This document shows positions 12,001-21,571 of a stretch of 64,000 nt of DNA, in pieces. Within the stretch, counting starts at the first letter, position 1; every line of letters starts with the position of its first letter. The DNA is taken from the NCBI RefSeq assembly GCF_902459505.1, contig NC_047101.1:10603168-10667167 (forward strand), read 5' to 3'. The DNA comes from Geotrypetes seraphini. Lineage: Eukaryota; Chordata; Amphibia; Gymnophiona; Dermophiidae. The notes under the pieces were generated by a model. That model did no database searches, was not told the DNA's origin, and worked only from the letters and a program-made list of their open reading frames with translations. The translations under genes were made by a program, and so were the position numbers.

Positions 12001-13052
12001 CGGTATGTTTCTCATAATCACCAAAGTAAAATAAAACCGTTTCTCGATCATCTGTCTCTTTAGCTATAAATGACAATATTATTATTAAGACTTACCTCAT
12101 GCAAAATTGTCGTTTCTTTAAGAAGACATTAACTCTTTTTGCCGAGGCCCTCCAAATCCAAAATGTGGCCCTGCAAAGGGCTTGAGTTGGCGACCGCTGG
12201 TCCTGCATGTATCGTGTGAAAAATCTCCCTCCCTGGCTCAAATGTGGCCGCTAGAATTTATTTATTCATTCAATTTTCTATACCATCCTCCCAGGGGAGC
12301 TCAGAACTGTTTACATGAATTTATTCAGGTACTCAAGCATTTTTCCCCGTCTTTCCCTATGGGGTCACAATCTATCTAATGTACCTGGGGCAATGGGGGG
12401 ATTAAGTGACTTGCCCAGGGTCACGAGCAACGTGGGTTTGAACCCACAACAAAACAGGATAGTGGAAGATGTATATCAACAGTATCAGCACCTTAAACTG
12501 AAGCACTTTCATCTACAGCACTCAAGCACTTTAACTGTGTGTTCACAGACGCTTCCATAAATGCAAAGAGGCAGATAAGTAACTTTTCCTGCACTTTATT
12601 AAGTCTTTTTAGATAAATTTAATGTTATTAGTAAGTCTCATTCCACTTTTTGGGTTAAAGATTAAAAGATATAAAATGATATAAAAATTAATAATTTTAC
12701 AGAGGAGGTTTTTGATCAATGAAAGAAACCATATATGTTCCCTATGTGGTAAATCTGAGATCTTTTCCTCTTTTAAGGTAGATTTCTAATTATCAACCCA
12801 AAACCCTAGGCCACCCTCGGGATCTGGAAGGCAACGTTTCCCGGGCCGCGGAGGTACCTACCGGCAGCCCATGAAGACGTGGTTGGCCCACACCATGGAG
12901 AGCGCCAGGAGCTGGTCCATCCGCGGCGGCCGCTCCTGGAAGGCGCCCAGGTTGCGCACGATGAATTCGCGGCGGGCCTTCCACTGCTTCTCGCTCTCCG
13001 AGTAGGCCTTGAACTGCGCCACGTACTCGGCCGGCGGCTGCTCCTCCACCAT
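9037..13052 (-). CDS. CDKN2AIPNL: CDKN2AIPNL (CDKN2AIP N-terminal-like protein), three coding exons, complete
   Basis: CDKN2AIPNL is a small protein made almost entirely of the XRN2-binding (XTBD) domain, which in human binds the 5'-3' exonuclease XRN2 in the nucleus. The three exons join in phase to 303 nt, 100 residues plus stop. Landmarks are YSESEKQWKARREF (residues 17-30), MDQLLALSMVWANHVFMGC (45-63), YSEELLGRVVEMAEGIEVED (65-84) and the C-terminus MKRQQS. These line up with human YSESEKQWKARMEF, LDQLLSLSMVWANHLFLGC, MEMADGIEVED and MKKHQS. The start ATG at 13050-13052 sits in a strong GCCATGG context; the upstream in-frame codons that lengthen the frame contain no ATG. The protein is about 16 residues shorter than human, all missing before the domain. 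The gene points away from a CpG island and runs tail-to-tail with UBE2B. Confidence 0.95.
9843..9942 (-). CDS. CDKN2AIPNL: CDKN2AIPNL exon 2
   Basis: A 100-nt exon: one base completes codon 64, then 33 codons read YSEELLGRVV, EMAEGIEVED and APHFSTRDEIMKR. The acceptor is a T-rich tract ending TTTAG (AG at 9943-9944). The donor is AGG followed by GTACAT, a weak match to the consensus. A hammerhead-bearing insertion begins only 46 bp upstream of this acceptor, so the branch point must lie in a very short stretch. Confidence 0.95.
10002..10394 (-). mobile_element. Short retroelement-like unit: inverted repeats flanking a hammerhead motif, 13-bp target duplication
   Basis: A 13-bp direct repeat TTAAGTCAGTCTG flanks the unit (9989-10001 and 10395-10407). 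Inside, inverted arms of at least 45 bp (10021-10063 and 10286-10330) surround the hammerhead motif. There is no open frame. Long, uneven target duplications plus hammerheads and inverted terminal repeats recall Penelope-like elements or a non-autonomous derivative. The family assignment is an inference. Confidence 0.6.
10134..10187 (-). ncRNA. Hammerhead-ribozyme-like motif in intron 1 of CDKN2AIPNL, sense strand
   Basis: On the minus strand: GGGACCC, core CTGAGGA, a weak stem II, GAAAC, a stem III of ACACGG with CCATGT (one mismatch), then GTC and AGGTAC. The core is present, but the first pair of stem I is A-C and stem III is imperfect. It lies in the transcribed orientation of CDKN2AIPNL, about 190 nt before exon 2. 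Confidence 0.45.
10410..11383. other. CDKN2AIPNL intron 1, mosaic of repeat pieces
   Basis: Holds a right end of the GGTTACC foldback type (about 10600-10692), a CR1 tail (about 10712-10805, GATGGACCATTGGTCTGACC), a related segment at about 10806-11070 and a run of 18 G at 11195-11212. No exon is supported. Confidence 0.5.
11384..11676. mobile_element. hAT MITE (CAGTGGTCTCAAACTC family)
   Basis: Exact target duplication CACTAGTG on both sides (11376-11383, 11677-11684). Ends CAGTGGTCTCAAACTC and GAGTTTGAGACCACTG. The interior matches 4024-4328 in the opposite orientation. Confidence 0.9.
11955..12199. mobile_element. hAT MITE, same family as 4024, diverged
   Basis: Left end TAGTGGTCTCAAACTTGTGG and right end GAGTTGGCGACCGCTG, with the same AT-rich interior as the copies at 4024 and 11384. 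No matching target duplication remains. Confidence 0.7.
12251..12455. mobile_element. Old L2/MIR-like fragment
   Basis: Contains GATTAAGTGACTTGCCCAGG followed by GTCACGAGC and a TTTGAACCC box, typical of old L2/MIR-type 3' ends, preceded by a T-rich tail-like stretch. It is too worn to name the subfamily. Confidence 0.5.
12862..13052 (-). CDS. CDKN2AIPNL: CDKN2AIPNL exon 1 (coding part)
   Basis: Encodes residues 1-63 plus two bases of codon 64, from MVEEQPPAEY to the end of the ALSMVWANHVFMGC helix. The donor reads CCG then GTAGGT (GT at 12860-12861). Codon 64 is split CG|T and gives Arg where human has Ser. The base composition is very GC-rich, as expected for a first exon in a CpG island. 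Confidence 0.95.
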
Positions 13053-13138
13053 GGCGCGCGGCGGGACGACGGCGACGCCGGGGGCTGCCTCGGGGCCTAG
13101 CAGGCCTCTCACACGCTGCGCCCTTTATCGCTCCCCGC

Positions 13139-13622
13139 AGGCCTCGCGCACGGCTTGGGCGGGGGGGGAAAGCGTCTGTGTGTAGTCCCGCGCCGCTCCT
13201 GGCTGGTCTCACGCGCGCGGGCTTCGGTCCCTCCCCGCAGGCCTCACACCCAGAGAGGGCGGGGCAGTCTAAGCCTGGGCCTTTTCCGCCCCTCCGCAGG
13301 CCTCGCGCACGGCTGGGGCGGGGGGGAAAAGCGTCTGTAGTGCCGCGCCGCTCCTGGCTGGTCTCACGCGCGCGGCCTTCGGTCCCTCCCCGCAGGCCTC
13401 ACACCCAGAGAGGGCGGGGCAGTCCGAGCCTAGGCCTAAGCCTGGGCCTTTTCCTCCCTCCCCCCCAGGCCTCACGCACGGCTGGGGCGGGGGGGGGGGA
13501 GCGTCTGTAGTCTGGCGCCGCTCCTAGCAGGCCTCACACATAGGAGGAGAAGGAAGGGCAGCGTCCTTAGTCCGAGCCTGAGCCTAGGCCTAGGCCTTGA
13601 CCGCTCCCCGCAGGCGTCGAGT
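13139..13622. repeat. GC-rich tandem repeat in the CDKN2AIPNL promoter, three units of about 155-170 bp
   Basis: Units begin at 13139, 13298 and 13467, each with AGGCCTCRCGCACGGCTKGG followed by a G tract and GCGTCTGTAGT. The first two share nearly all of their length, including ACACCCAGAGAGGGCGGGGC. The third is degenerate and shortened. Each unit keeps GC boxes, so copy number changes would change promoter composition. Confidence 0.85.
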
Positions 13623-13853
13623 GGGTCGGGAGCTGCTCTTTTAGTCCGGCCCATGCAAGTGTTGCGACCTGCCCCGCCAATTATTTTTATTATTTTTACA
13701 TTTAACTCATCTTGGCACCCCGACCTCTAAAACCAGTGGGGCACCAACACGGGTCAAAACACCATGGTAGCCCTGTGGGCTCACTTTTTAAGGGGTAATG
13801 AATAGGAACAGAATGTGAACATTTAAGTTTTAAGATGACAACTAACAAAATAT

Positions 13854-14396
13854 CCTGACACTGATAAAGGAACCAATAAAGCTACTTTAAATGCTTTTAA
13901 CCTTGAGTAGTGCTCAGACTCCAAAGATGGATTGTACAGGAAACAGAAAAATTACTTTTTTAATCAGGATATTCACAGCATTGAACTTTTCCAGCAATTT
14001 AGCGGGTTCTCTGAGGAAGCCATAGCGGCGAAACGCGTCAGGACCCAGCTGAACTCATGCTGTTGATATTTTTCAAGCTAAGTCTACTTTTGAAATTATT
14101 ATTCCGAAGTTTATTTAAATTTGGACATTACGCTTCTTTATGGACTAATGAATTATGAACATTTTTCAAACAGCACTTTAAACCACCTTTAACCATAATA
14201 TGGTGCAATGATAGATACCATAAGAATCTCTACAGGGGCTTGTCCCCATATTGAGTTCTTACAATCCATCTTTGGAGTCTGAGCACTACTCAAGGTTAAA
14301 AGCATTTAAAGTAGCTTTATTGGTTCCTTTATCAGTGTCAGGATATTATTGACCTTCAGGAACTTTTTTCTTGCATTTCCCCAGTCGTTTATATTG
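13854..14396 (+). mobile_element. Short retroelement-like unit: inverted repeats flanking a hammerhead motif, 14-bp target duplication
   Basis: Flanked by the 14-bp direct repeat AACTAACAAAATAT (13840-13853 and 14397-14410). Arms of about 90 bp (13854-13940 and about 14258-14347) are nearly perfect inverted copies and contain AATAAA. The hammerhead motif lies between them. This is the same plan as the unit at 10002, with unrelated arm sequence. Confidence 0.65.
14004..14046 (+). ncRNA. Hammerhead-ribozyme-like motif
   Basis: Stem I strands GGGTTCT (14004-14010) and AGGACCC (14040-14046) pair over seven positions with one G-U. Between them lie the core CTGAGGA (14011-14017), a GCC/GGC stem II, GAAAC (14030-14034) and the cleavage-type triplet GTC (14037-14039). 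Stem III is only two pairs, as in hammerheads that work as dimers. One unpaired A between the core and stem II departs from the canonical form, so activity is uncertain. Confidence 0.55.
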
Positions 14397-14410
14397 AACT
14401 AACAAAATAT

Positions 14411-15022
14411 GTCAGAAACAGAGATCGTTTCCAACAGAGGAGTGAGGAATGTGCAAAACTAGCCCATTTGAAAGACAGCATCTCAAGGGGTATCCAGGGT
14501 ACAAAAGTAGTAGATTATTTATGTTTTGAATATTAGTGTGTTACTATTTAATTTATGAGTTTGGTTTTATGTGTATAATTTTGTAGAACTTTGGTTTGTG
14601 TGGAATACATTTTAAAAATAAATAAATATAGATAGCACGTAGGGAATCACAGAATGCCGTGGTACCACAAAGGGGATGCTGATGACCAGAGAATACACCA
14701 GTGATTCCCAGGGGATGTACAGAGTGCAGTCATTTCACACAAGATACAGAGAGAAAGCATCGGTGCTTTACAGGGTATACATAATGTGCAGTTGCACCAC
14801 TCAGGGGATGTACAGTAAGTCCTCACAGTACACCAGTAGCACATAGGAATTTTGTATTTGATGATGATTTTAGATTTGATCACGTGCATAGGTTTTGTAC
14901 CCAAGATAATGGAGTGTTAAATGATGTCCCAGTATTACAAGGACAGTCGAAGTGGGATTTGAACTTTAGGTTCCCTGTTTCCCTGTCCACTGCATCAGTA
15001 CCATACAGAGGGTGCAATAGTA
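14411..15022. other. Intergenic, nothing recognised
   Basis: AT-rich with scattered CAC/GTAC words (AGGGGATGTACAG recurs near 14712 and 14804). These may be old tandem copies. No gene or transposon end was seen. Confidence 0.4.
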
Positions 15023-15030
15023 CCGTATGG

Positions 15031-15225
15031 CAGTGGTTCCCAACCCTCTCCTGGAGGACCATCAGGCCAGTCGGGTTTTCAGAATAGCCCTAATGATATG
15101 CATGAGAGAGATTTGCATATAATGAAGGTGCCAGGCATGCAAATCTGCTCCATGCATATTCATTAGAGCTATCCTGAAAACCCGACTGGCTTGGTGGTCC
15201 TCCAGGACAGGGTTGGGAACCACCG
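15031..15225. mobile_element. hAT foldback MITE
   Basis: Exact duplication CCGTATGG (15023-15030, 15226-15233). Ends CAGTGGTTCCCAACCCTCTC and GAGAGG-type inverted partner ending GGGAACCACCG. Confidence 0.9.
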
Positions 15226-15348
15226 CCGTATGGGATACACAGAGCATGCCCAAACCTCTTACGAATAATCAGAATACACCCTAGTAACACATACCAACTC
15301 TTTTACAAAGGTGCATTATGATTTTTAGTCCACACTAAACACGCGCTA

Positions 15349-15540
15349 AGTTTCAAGTTTTATTATCATTTGATGAATCGCTTATACAAATTTTCTAAGC
15401 GATGTACAATTTAAAAAGCCACTAGATAGTGGTCTCACATACAATTGGACGAACTAAACAACATACAAACTAAATAGTCCATTAACATTTTTGCAATTAT
15501 ATTAAAGACAGACATGATTAAAGAAGGAAAGCACTAGCGC
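15349..15540 (-). mobile_element. L2-like LINE 3' end
   Basis: Begins with GTTTCAAGTTTTATTATC and GAATCGCTTATACAAA, the reverse complement of the AAACTTGAAACTTG-type 3' end seen at 27892. It is short and has no coding part. Confidence 0.55.
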
Positions 15541-15632
15541 ATGCATGTTATCCTATGGTCGTGTTAGCGGTTAGCGCATGCGTTGATTACATACTAAAAC
15601 GCTTAGCACACCTTTGTAAAAGGATCCCATAT

Positions 15633-15686
15633 AGTAGCCCTGTATCCTGCATCCTCTATGTAGAGGATGCAGGATACAGGGCTACT
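15633..15686. repeat. Perfect palindrome, two 26-bp arms, 2-bp centre
   Basis: The arms at 15633-15658 and 15661-15686 are exact reverse complements around TG. The arm sequence AGTAGCCCTGTATCCTGC... is not one of the MITE termini in this window. It could extrude a cruciform or form a stable RNA hairpin. Confidence 0.9.
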
Positions 15687-15869
15687 GTAATATTCAAAAG
15701 ATTTAAAATTATTGTAATATATTTATATAGAGAGAGATATAATTACTATAATAAAGGAATGCCTCAACACAGCTGAGAGATATCTGTAATATCCAACATG
15801 TGCCAGCATTATACAGAGAGCAGCAACAGTCAAACACTGTGGCAGTAGTAAAGATTTTGGATTGGAATG

Positions 15870-17574
15870 GTGGTCTGCTGGATTCTGGATCAAGAACTGA
15901 AACCTTTGTGATCGATTCCATTTCACTGCAGTGGTAATAACAGTTTCACAATAGGACATATATTGTTTGCTGTTTTATCTGCTGTTGTATGGAAAATGGC
16001 AGTCAGAAATCTTTAAGAAGCGACATCCCTGTTCCCCTCTACTCTATCCCCTCAAACCTCTCATTTCTAATCAGTCTTAATTCGTCATAGTTTTAGGTTT
16101 ACCCTCTTTATTTTATCTCACCTAAATCAAAAATTATATTACATATTTCTAATTTTTAATATTGTAAATTGCCCAGATACATGTGATGGTTGGTATATCA
16201 AGCCATGAATAAACTCGAAACTAGATTTATCCTGTAGCTAATAAGCTTCTTTTTTTTTTTTGCACTTGTCACTGCAATTCTCTTGTGCCTTTTTAAGTTG
16301 TAAAAGCATTCCATATTTAAGTTATAAAAAAAAAAACAACACTTTTTATCTGCCCTAGAAGTTTTCTTAATTGTACTTTTTTCTTTTTTTTTTCAGCTAT
16401 CGTAAGCACGATTGTGGTTGTTCTTCCAGGTCTTCACACTCCAAGACTAGTTTTCCTCTTGCTTTTCTCATTTTTTATCTCTAATGAATAATATGAGCAG
16501 TAAGATGGTTTCCAGATGACGACCACCAGTATTTATTGTTTCTTTTTTTTTTCCAGTGGTGCTCTAGGTTTTTATTTGTGTTTCCTTAACTTTGTTGGGT
16601 ACATATTAGTGTAATTCTGTATTCTGTTTGCATCTTTTTAAAGAACCAAAAACTAATAAATGGATACCAGATGTGATTTTTATTTTATTTTTTTTTACAT
16701 TTTGTCTTGTGCTGTTTACCTTATTTGGATTTAGTTCAAGGCATGTTACATTCTGGCACAGTTGGTATTTCTCAATCACTGGAAGACTTATAATCTCACT
16801 TTTCTATCTGAGGCAATGAAGGTGAAGTGGATTGCCCAAGGTTACAAGCAGTGTTAGTAAGACTTGAATTGGGCTTCCCCGGGCTTCACCTGCTACTGTA
16901 ATACCCGGAGAGACTCCAAACTGAATAATGGTAGATGAGGTTCTGGAATAAATTGTTAATCATAGGAGCCAACTTTTCAAAATGATTGTGAGTGTTAAAC
17001 CAAATGGAAATTACCTCTTCTTGGACCCAGTCTTTGAGTTTGTTCTGTATTGGAAGGGTCACCCAACCACCAAAAACCTAAATATGAATCCCAGAGTGAG
17101 AAACTGGGAACAGACAAAATACTGGAGATTGCTAACAATGAATCCCTTGGGGAAAATGTCTCCAAATGGGTTTCCACAGAGAAGCAGGTAGGAGCGAATG
17201 AGGATGGAATGCTGACAAAGGATCATAAACAGGAAAAAGTCATTTTGTCTCTTTTTAACTACTGTGGACTGTGTTAACGGGTGAGTAACAATGCAGATGG
17301 GTTTATCTGATGCTGACCAAGCTTTTCATATAGCTTTTATTGCTCCTGTTGCTTTTACACAAAGCTATTATCCATTTCATTTTTTAAAATCCTTCCTAAT
17401 AGCTGCCTTCTGGCACTATATCACAGATTAATCAATTATAAATTTATGGTACAGTAAGAGCAGAAAAACATGACCACCTCTAGCATTATTCTGGTTGAGA
17501 CCTTGTGCTGACTAATATTCCCTAGTGTAAGAATGTTGCTCAGAATATTTGTGTGGTACAAAAGGAAGTGGGAG
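15870..17574. other. Intergenic, no gene recognised
   Basis: AT-rich, with T tracts at 16248, 16384 and 16543. Segment 16800-16870 (GTGAAGTGGATTGCCCAAGG) resembles an old L2/MIR end. The 69- and 75-residue frames near 17000-17277 have no recognisable motif. A weak hammerhead-like trace (minus strand, about 17645-17690) lies after it. Confidence 0.4.
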
Positions 17575-17774
17575 CGGACAATGAACACTCCACTGAAGAT
17601 CACAGATGTAAAACCAACTGGTTTACTTCATAAAAGGACACAAGCAGAAGCACTGTGTTTCAGCGTCTGAGGAACGCCGCATCAGTCGTCACTGTAGCGT
17701 ATAAGTTCACAGAGGGCAGGTCTGGGATAAAACAAAGCTCGGTCCAACTAACATGCCAGAGTAACCAAAATCAC

Positions 17775-18132
17775 GGATCTTTTCCAGATAAGCCCCGCCA
17801 CTAATGGAAAAAGTGGACGCGCCGAAAGTTAAGCCCCGCCACTTTTTGCCAGCGCACGCAACCTTAACCAGTGAAGTTCTCAGCACAACGCCCCCACAAA
17901 AAAAGATTATAAAAAGAGGATATGAAACTTAACATTATCAAAAAAGATTATAAAAAATAGGATAAACTGTCGACCATTTTTTAAGGGCTCCGACGGAGGG
18001 GCGTGGGGGGGAACCCCCCCCCCCCCCCCCCCCCCCCCCCCACTTTACTTTATACAGATCGCGCCTCTTTTTTATAATCTTTTTTGGGTGGCGGGGGTTA
18101 ACTTTTTGGCGGGGCTTATCTGGAAAAGATCC
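17775..18132. mobile_element. GG...CC palindromic MITE, 8-bp target duplication
   Basis: Ends GGATCTTTTCCAGATAAGCC and the inverted GGCTTATCTGGAAAAGATCC, with exact duplication AAAATCAC (17767-17774, 18133-18140). It carries the core CACTTTACTTTATACAGATC next to a run of 28 C, shared with the elements at 28621 and 34449, but its ends differ from theirs. Confidence 0.82.
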
Positions 18133-18297
18133 AAAATCACTGAAAAGCTGTGGAAGAAAAGTCCATAGTTTGTTATTAAGACATGGGAGAAGCCTCTGCT
18201 TGCCCTGGATTGCTTGCATGGAGTGTTGCTACTCTTTGGGGGATTCCGCATGGAACGTTGCTATTATTTAGGGTTCCGGAATCTTGCTTACTCTTTG

Positions 18298-18425
18298 AGA
18301 ATCTGGAATGTTTCTACTCTTTGGGTTTTGGCCAGGTATTAGTGACCTGGATTGGCCAGCGTGACAACGAGCTACTGGGTTTGATGGACCATTAGTCTGA
18401 CCCAGTAAGGCTTTTCTTATGTTCT
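18298..18425 (+). mobile_element. CR1 LINE 3' tail
   Basis: GGCCAGGTATTAGTGACCTGG, then GATGGACCATTAGTCTGACC, then TTCTTATGTTCTTATG. This is the CR1-type 3' untranslated end with its short terminal repeats. Confidence 0.7.
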
Positions 18426-18569
18426 TATGATAAATCCCTTATGCGAATACAAACTTATCAGGGGGGGGGGGGAAATGCATCCAAAATAGCGGGAACAGAA
18501 GTATTACCTACCTAATCATTATCAGGATTTCATTTAATCTTGGCACACTTTTAATGATCATCTTGATAT

Positions 18570-19130
18570 TTCAGTAATCTTAATGAAAAAGGATATGCTT
18601 GTGCCACAGGTAAACAGTGCAGCTTAAGAGCAGCTGAACACCTGGGCAGCTGAGCTCAGTGGGCTCCTGGCCATGCAAAAGGGCCTGTAACTGGCACATG
18701 GTACAAGCTTGCACGAGTCTGGATGGGGGGAGGGGAGAAAGGAAAGAAAATGAAGCTGCATTTGCATGACGAGCAGCTGACATTGGCCCTGTGAATAAAA
18801 AATGGAAATATTAGGAGAAACCAGGCACGTAGGTGACAGAAACCAGGGATGAGGTTAGTGTCTTATCTTCTACCTGGTTTCCGAGGCTACCACTGCATCT
18901 GTCCGCAGCTTTGGAAAAATCTACATATAAGAAGCAAACACAGGATTTTGCATGGACACTATTGTAGGACACGTATCCTCTCAATATAACTAGTCCTGGA
19001 ACACTAGATTGTTGAGACACAAAAGTTTTGCATGAATTGGAAACATGAGCAACACACTAGCCACTGACTGTCAGCGCGCCAACTACGGGGAACAGAGCAG
19101 GGTACGATAGGCTATTACGACCACTACTTC
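18570..19130. other. Repeat-free stretch with E-box cluster
   Basis: About 550 bp without recognised repeats. It contains CAGCTG at about 18632, 18648 and 18774 and an ATTTGCAT octamer near 18760. A regulatory role is only a guess. Confidence 0.35.
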
Positions 19131-19600
19131 TACTTATCACTTATATAGGTGTATGCAGTGCTGTATATTTTGACATTTATAGACAGTCCCTGCTCGGAAG
19201 AGCTTACAATCTGACTTGGCCAGACACGACATATAGGGTTGGGGATGCAGAACCCAAGGTGAAAGGAATTAGGAGTTGAAAGCACTCTCAAAGAGGTGGG
19301 CTTTTATCTGGGCCTTGAACACTGCCAGAGACAGAGCCCGCCGTAGGGATTTGGACAGCTTGTTCCAAGCATACGGCGCAGCAAGGCAGAAAGGACAGAG
19401 TCTGGGGATGGCAGTTGAGGAGAAGGGCACGGATAGGAGGGACTTACCAGCTGAGCAGAGATCATAGGGGGAGATAAGCGAAGAGAGATGATGAGGAGCA
19501 TTTGAGTGAGTGCATTTGAAGGTCAGCAAGAGGAGGAAGCCAATGAAGTGACTCTAGGAGAGGGGTAACGTGAGTACAACGGCTCTCCTGGACTATAAGT
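19131..19600 (-). mobile_element. L2-type LINE 3' part
   Basis: The minus strand encodes the reverse-transcriptase end LCSAGKSLLSVPFSSTAIP, LCPFCLAAPYAWNKLSKSL and ALSLAVFKAQIKAHLFESAF, then a stop and an L2-like tail. It is close to 2866-3800. Its upstream side is cut by the CR1 that begins at 19601. Confidence 0.78.
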
Positions 19601-20325
19601 CATAGAAACATAGAAATTGACGGCAGATAAGGGCCACGGCCCATCCAGTCTGCCCTAATGACCCTCCCCTGCCTTTACTTTGCGAATAGATCCCACGTGT
19701 CGATCCCATTTGGCTTTAAAATCAGGCACGCTGCTGGCCTCAATCACCTGAAGTGGAAGACCATTCCAGCGATCAACCACCCTTTCGGTGAAAAAGAATT
19801 TCCTGGTGTCACCGCGCAGTTTCCTGCCTCTGATTTTCCACGGATGTCCTCTTGTTGCCGTGGGACCCTTGAAAAAGAAGATATCCTCCTCTGCATCGAT
19901 GCGGCCCGTGAGATACTTGAACGTCTCGATCATGTCTCCCCTCTCTCTGCGCTCCTCGAGCGAGTATAGCTGTAATTTATCTAACCGTTCTTCGTACGGA
20001 AGATCCTTCAGTCCCGAGACCATCCGGGTGGCCATTCTCTGGACCGATTCCAGCCTCAGCACATCGTTACGGTAATGCGGCCTCCAGAATTGCACACAGT
20101 ATTCCAGGTGCGGTCTCACCATGGATCTATACAAAGGCATAATGACTTCAAGCTTACGGCTGACGAAACCCCTGCATATGCAACCTATGATTTGTCTTGC
20201 CTTGGAAGAAGCTTGCTCCACTTGATTGGCAGCCTTCATGTCCTCTCCTAAACAGAGCTTTGCTTGGTTTTCTCCCCATGAAGTCAACTTTTGCATTCGC
20301 TTTATTTCTGAATATCTTTTCATGC
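19601..20325 (-). mobile_element. CR1 LINE 3' part with a 224-residue reverse-transcriptase remnant
   Basis: The minus strand carries MPLYRSMVRPHLEYCVQFW, SVQRMATRMVSGLKDLPYEE, RRERGDMIETFKYLTGRI and FFFTERVVDRWNGLPLQVIE, the usual C-terminal region of CR1 ORF2. A 3' UTR ends in the TTTCTATGTTTCTATG octamer-type repeat. The catalytic YADD region is absent (5' truncation). The frame is open, so this copy is fairly young. Confidence 0.88.
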
Positions 20326-20808
20326 GCACGGTAGAAAAAGTCGTTCGACGATATTCCTACTTCTTCACGTACACATGCATTTACTATGTTGAACAAGGCA
20401 ACTTACTGCAGATTAGCAGGAATGTTTCCTGTAGTTGTCTTTTATTATTTCAAGGTTTTGTATATCTGGTTTTTAATTATGTCTTTTATAGGATTTCCTT
20501 TATGGCAGCTGCCACAGAGTCAAAATTGGTTCGTAACCATCTGTCTTTCATTTGGTATTTTCTGTTGAACGGGGGTGGTGACTGCTTACTGTGCCCTAGT
20601 AATGAAGACGTTTGCGGCAGTACAACTGCAGATCATTTAAAAGCAGGCTCTCTTGGGGTACGAGATATGCCAACATTATGACATGAGCACACTTCAACTA
20701 TAATTTTTGGGTTCTGAAATACTTAGAAATGCAGCTTCCATGTAGATGGCTGCTAACCACGCAGCCACATATATTCAGTCAGCATCCACAGACTTTGATG
20801 GCTTAGAT

Positions 20809-20999
20809 CAGGAGTGTCAAAGTCCCTCCTGGAGGGCCGCAATCCAGTCGGGTTTTCAGATTTCCCCAATGAATATGCATGAGATCTATTTGCATGCACT
20901 GCTTCCATTGTATGCTAATAGGGCTCAAGCATATTCATTACGGAAATCCTGAAAACCCGACTGGATTGCGGCCCTCCAGGAGGGACTTTGACACCCCTG
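20809..20999. mobile_element. hAT foldback MITE
   Basis: Exact duplication GCTTAGAT (20801-20808, 21000-21007). Ends CAGGAGTGTCAAAGTCCCTC and GAGGGACTTTGACACCCCTG. Confidence 0.92.
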
Positions 21000-21232
21000 G
21001 CTTAGATGTTCTTGACAAATGTAACCTTGACAAATGAAAGCACGGGCTTGTAAATGAAATTGCTACTGGCTTTTTTTTTTAATCCGCTGTTGAGGGAGAG
21101 GACCTGTTTCCCCGTTTTGAAAAAAAAAACTAGAGGAACTCTTCACGAATAGTGCTTGAACCGTGAGCAGATGAGCACCTTACAGAGCAGAGTCGTTCCT
21201 TCACTGAACTTGTCCTCCTGATTCCTTCAGTA

Positions 21233-21571
21233 CAGGTAGTCCCCGAGTTACAGACACCCAACTTAAGTACGACTCATACTTAAGAACGCAGGGGCTTCAT
21301 TTGATTTCACTGAGCAGTATTTCCAGTGGCATAGACTCTTACTTTTCTCCTGCAGCAGATTCAGGAATGATGCATGGCCACATTAAGAACAGTGTGTGGT
21401 TGTGCATGCTGTACCTTAGAGGGAACACTGGGTAGGACAGTTGGCCTTTTTGTCAGCTGAGAGCAAAGGTTAAGCAGCAAGGATCCTAAAATCTACAAGT
21501 TCTGAGTTACATACAAATCCGACTTAAGAACCGGTTTAAAAACATAACTCATTCTTAACCCAGGGACTGCT
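21233..21571. mobile_element. Tigger/pogo-like MITE
   Basis: Left end CAGGTAGTCCCCGAGTTACA with TA before it. The right end TTAACCCAGGGACTGCT is inverted, with TA after it. The internal pair AACTTAAGTACGAC and GACTTAAGAACCGG is also inverted. Confidence 0.65.

Larger units (their letters stand above)
12800..13640 (-). promoter_or_regulatory. CDKN2AIPNL: CpG-island promoter of CDKN2AIPNL
   Basis: A dense run of CpG and G/C-box-like sequence covers exon 1 and about 600 bp upstream. The transcription start is not marked by a TATA box and probably lies between 13053 and 13140. The upstream half is a tandem repeat (own entry). No divergent gene was recognised. Confidence 0.8.

Noticed and set aside
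12420-12452. tRNA-like B box (TTTGAACCC)
   Set aside because: No A box at the right spacing and no cloverleaf. Better explained as an old L2/MIR-type fragment.
13053-13112. Longer N-terminus for CDKN2AIPNL (MRGLLGPEAAP...)
   Set aside because: The first codon of that extension is GTG on the minus strand. The ATG at 13050-13052 has a strong context and fits the human start.
17645-17690. Seventh hammerhead-like motif (CTGATGC, hairpin, GAAAC, GTC on the minus strand)
   Set aside because: Stems II and III can be drawn, but no stem I pairing was found and the core lacks its last A. Too weak to list as a feature.
19655-20329. 224-residue frame as a host gene
   Set aside because: It is the end of CR1 ORF2. 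The same motifs recur at 30723, 31943, 47082 and 58323.
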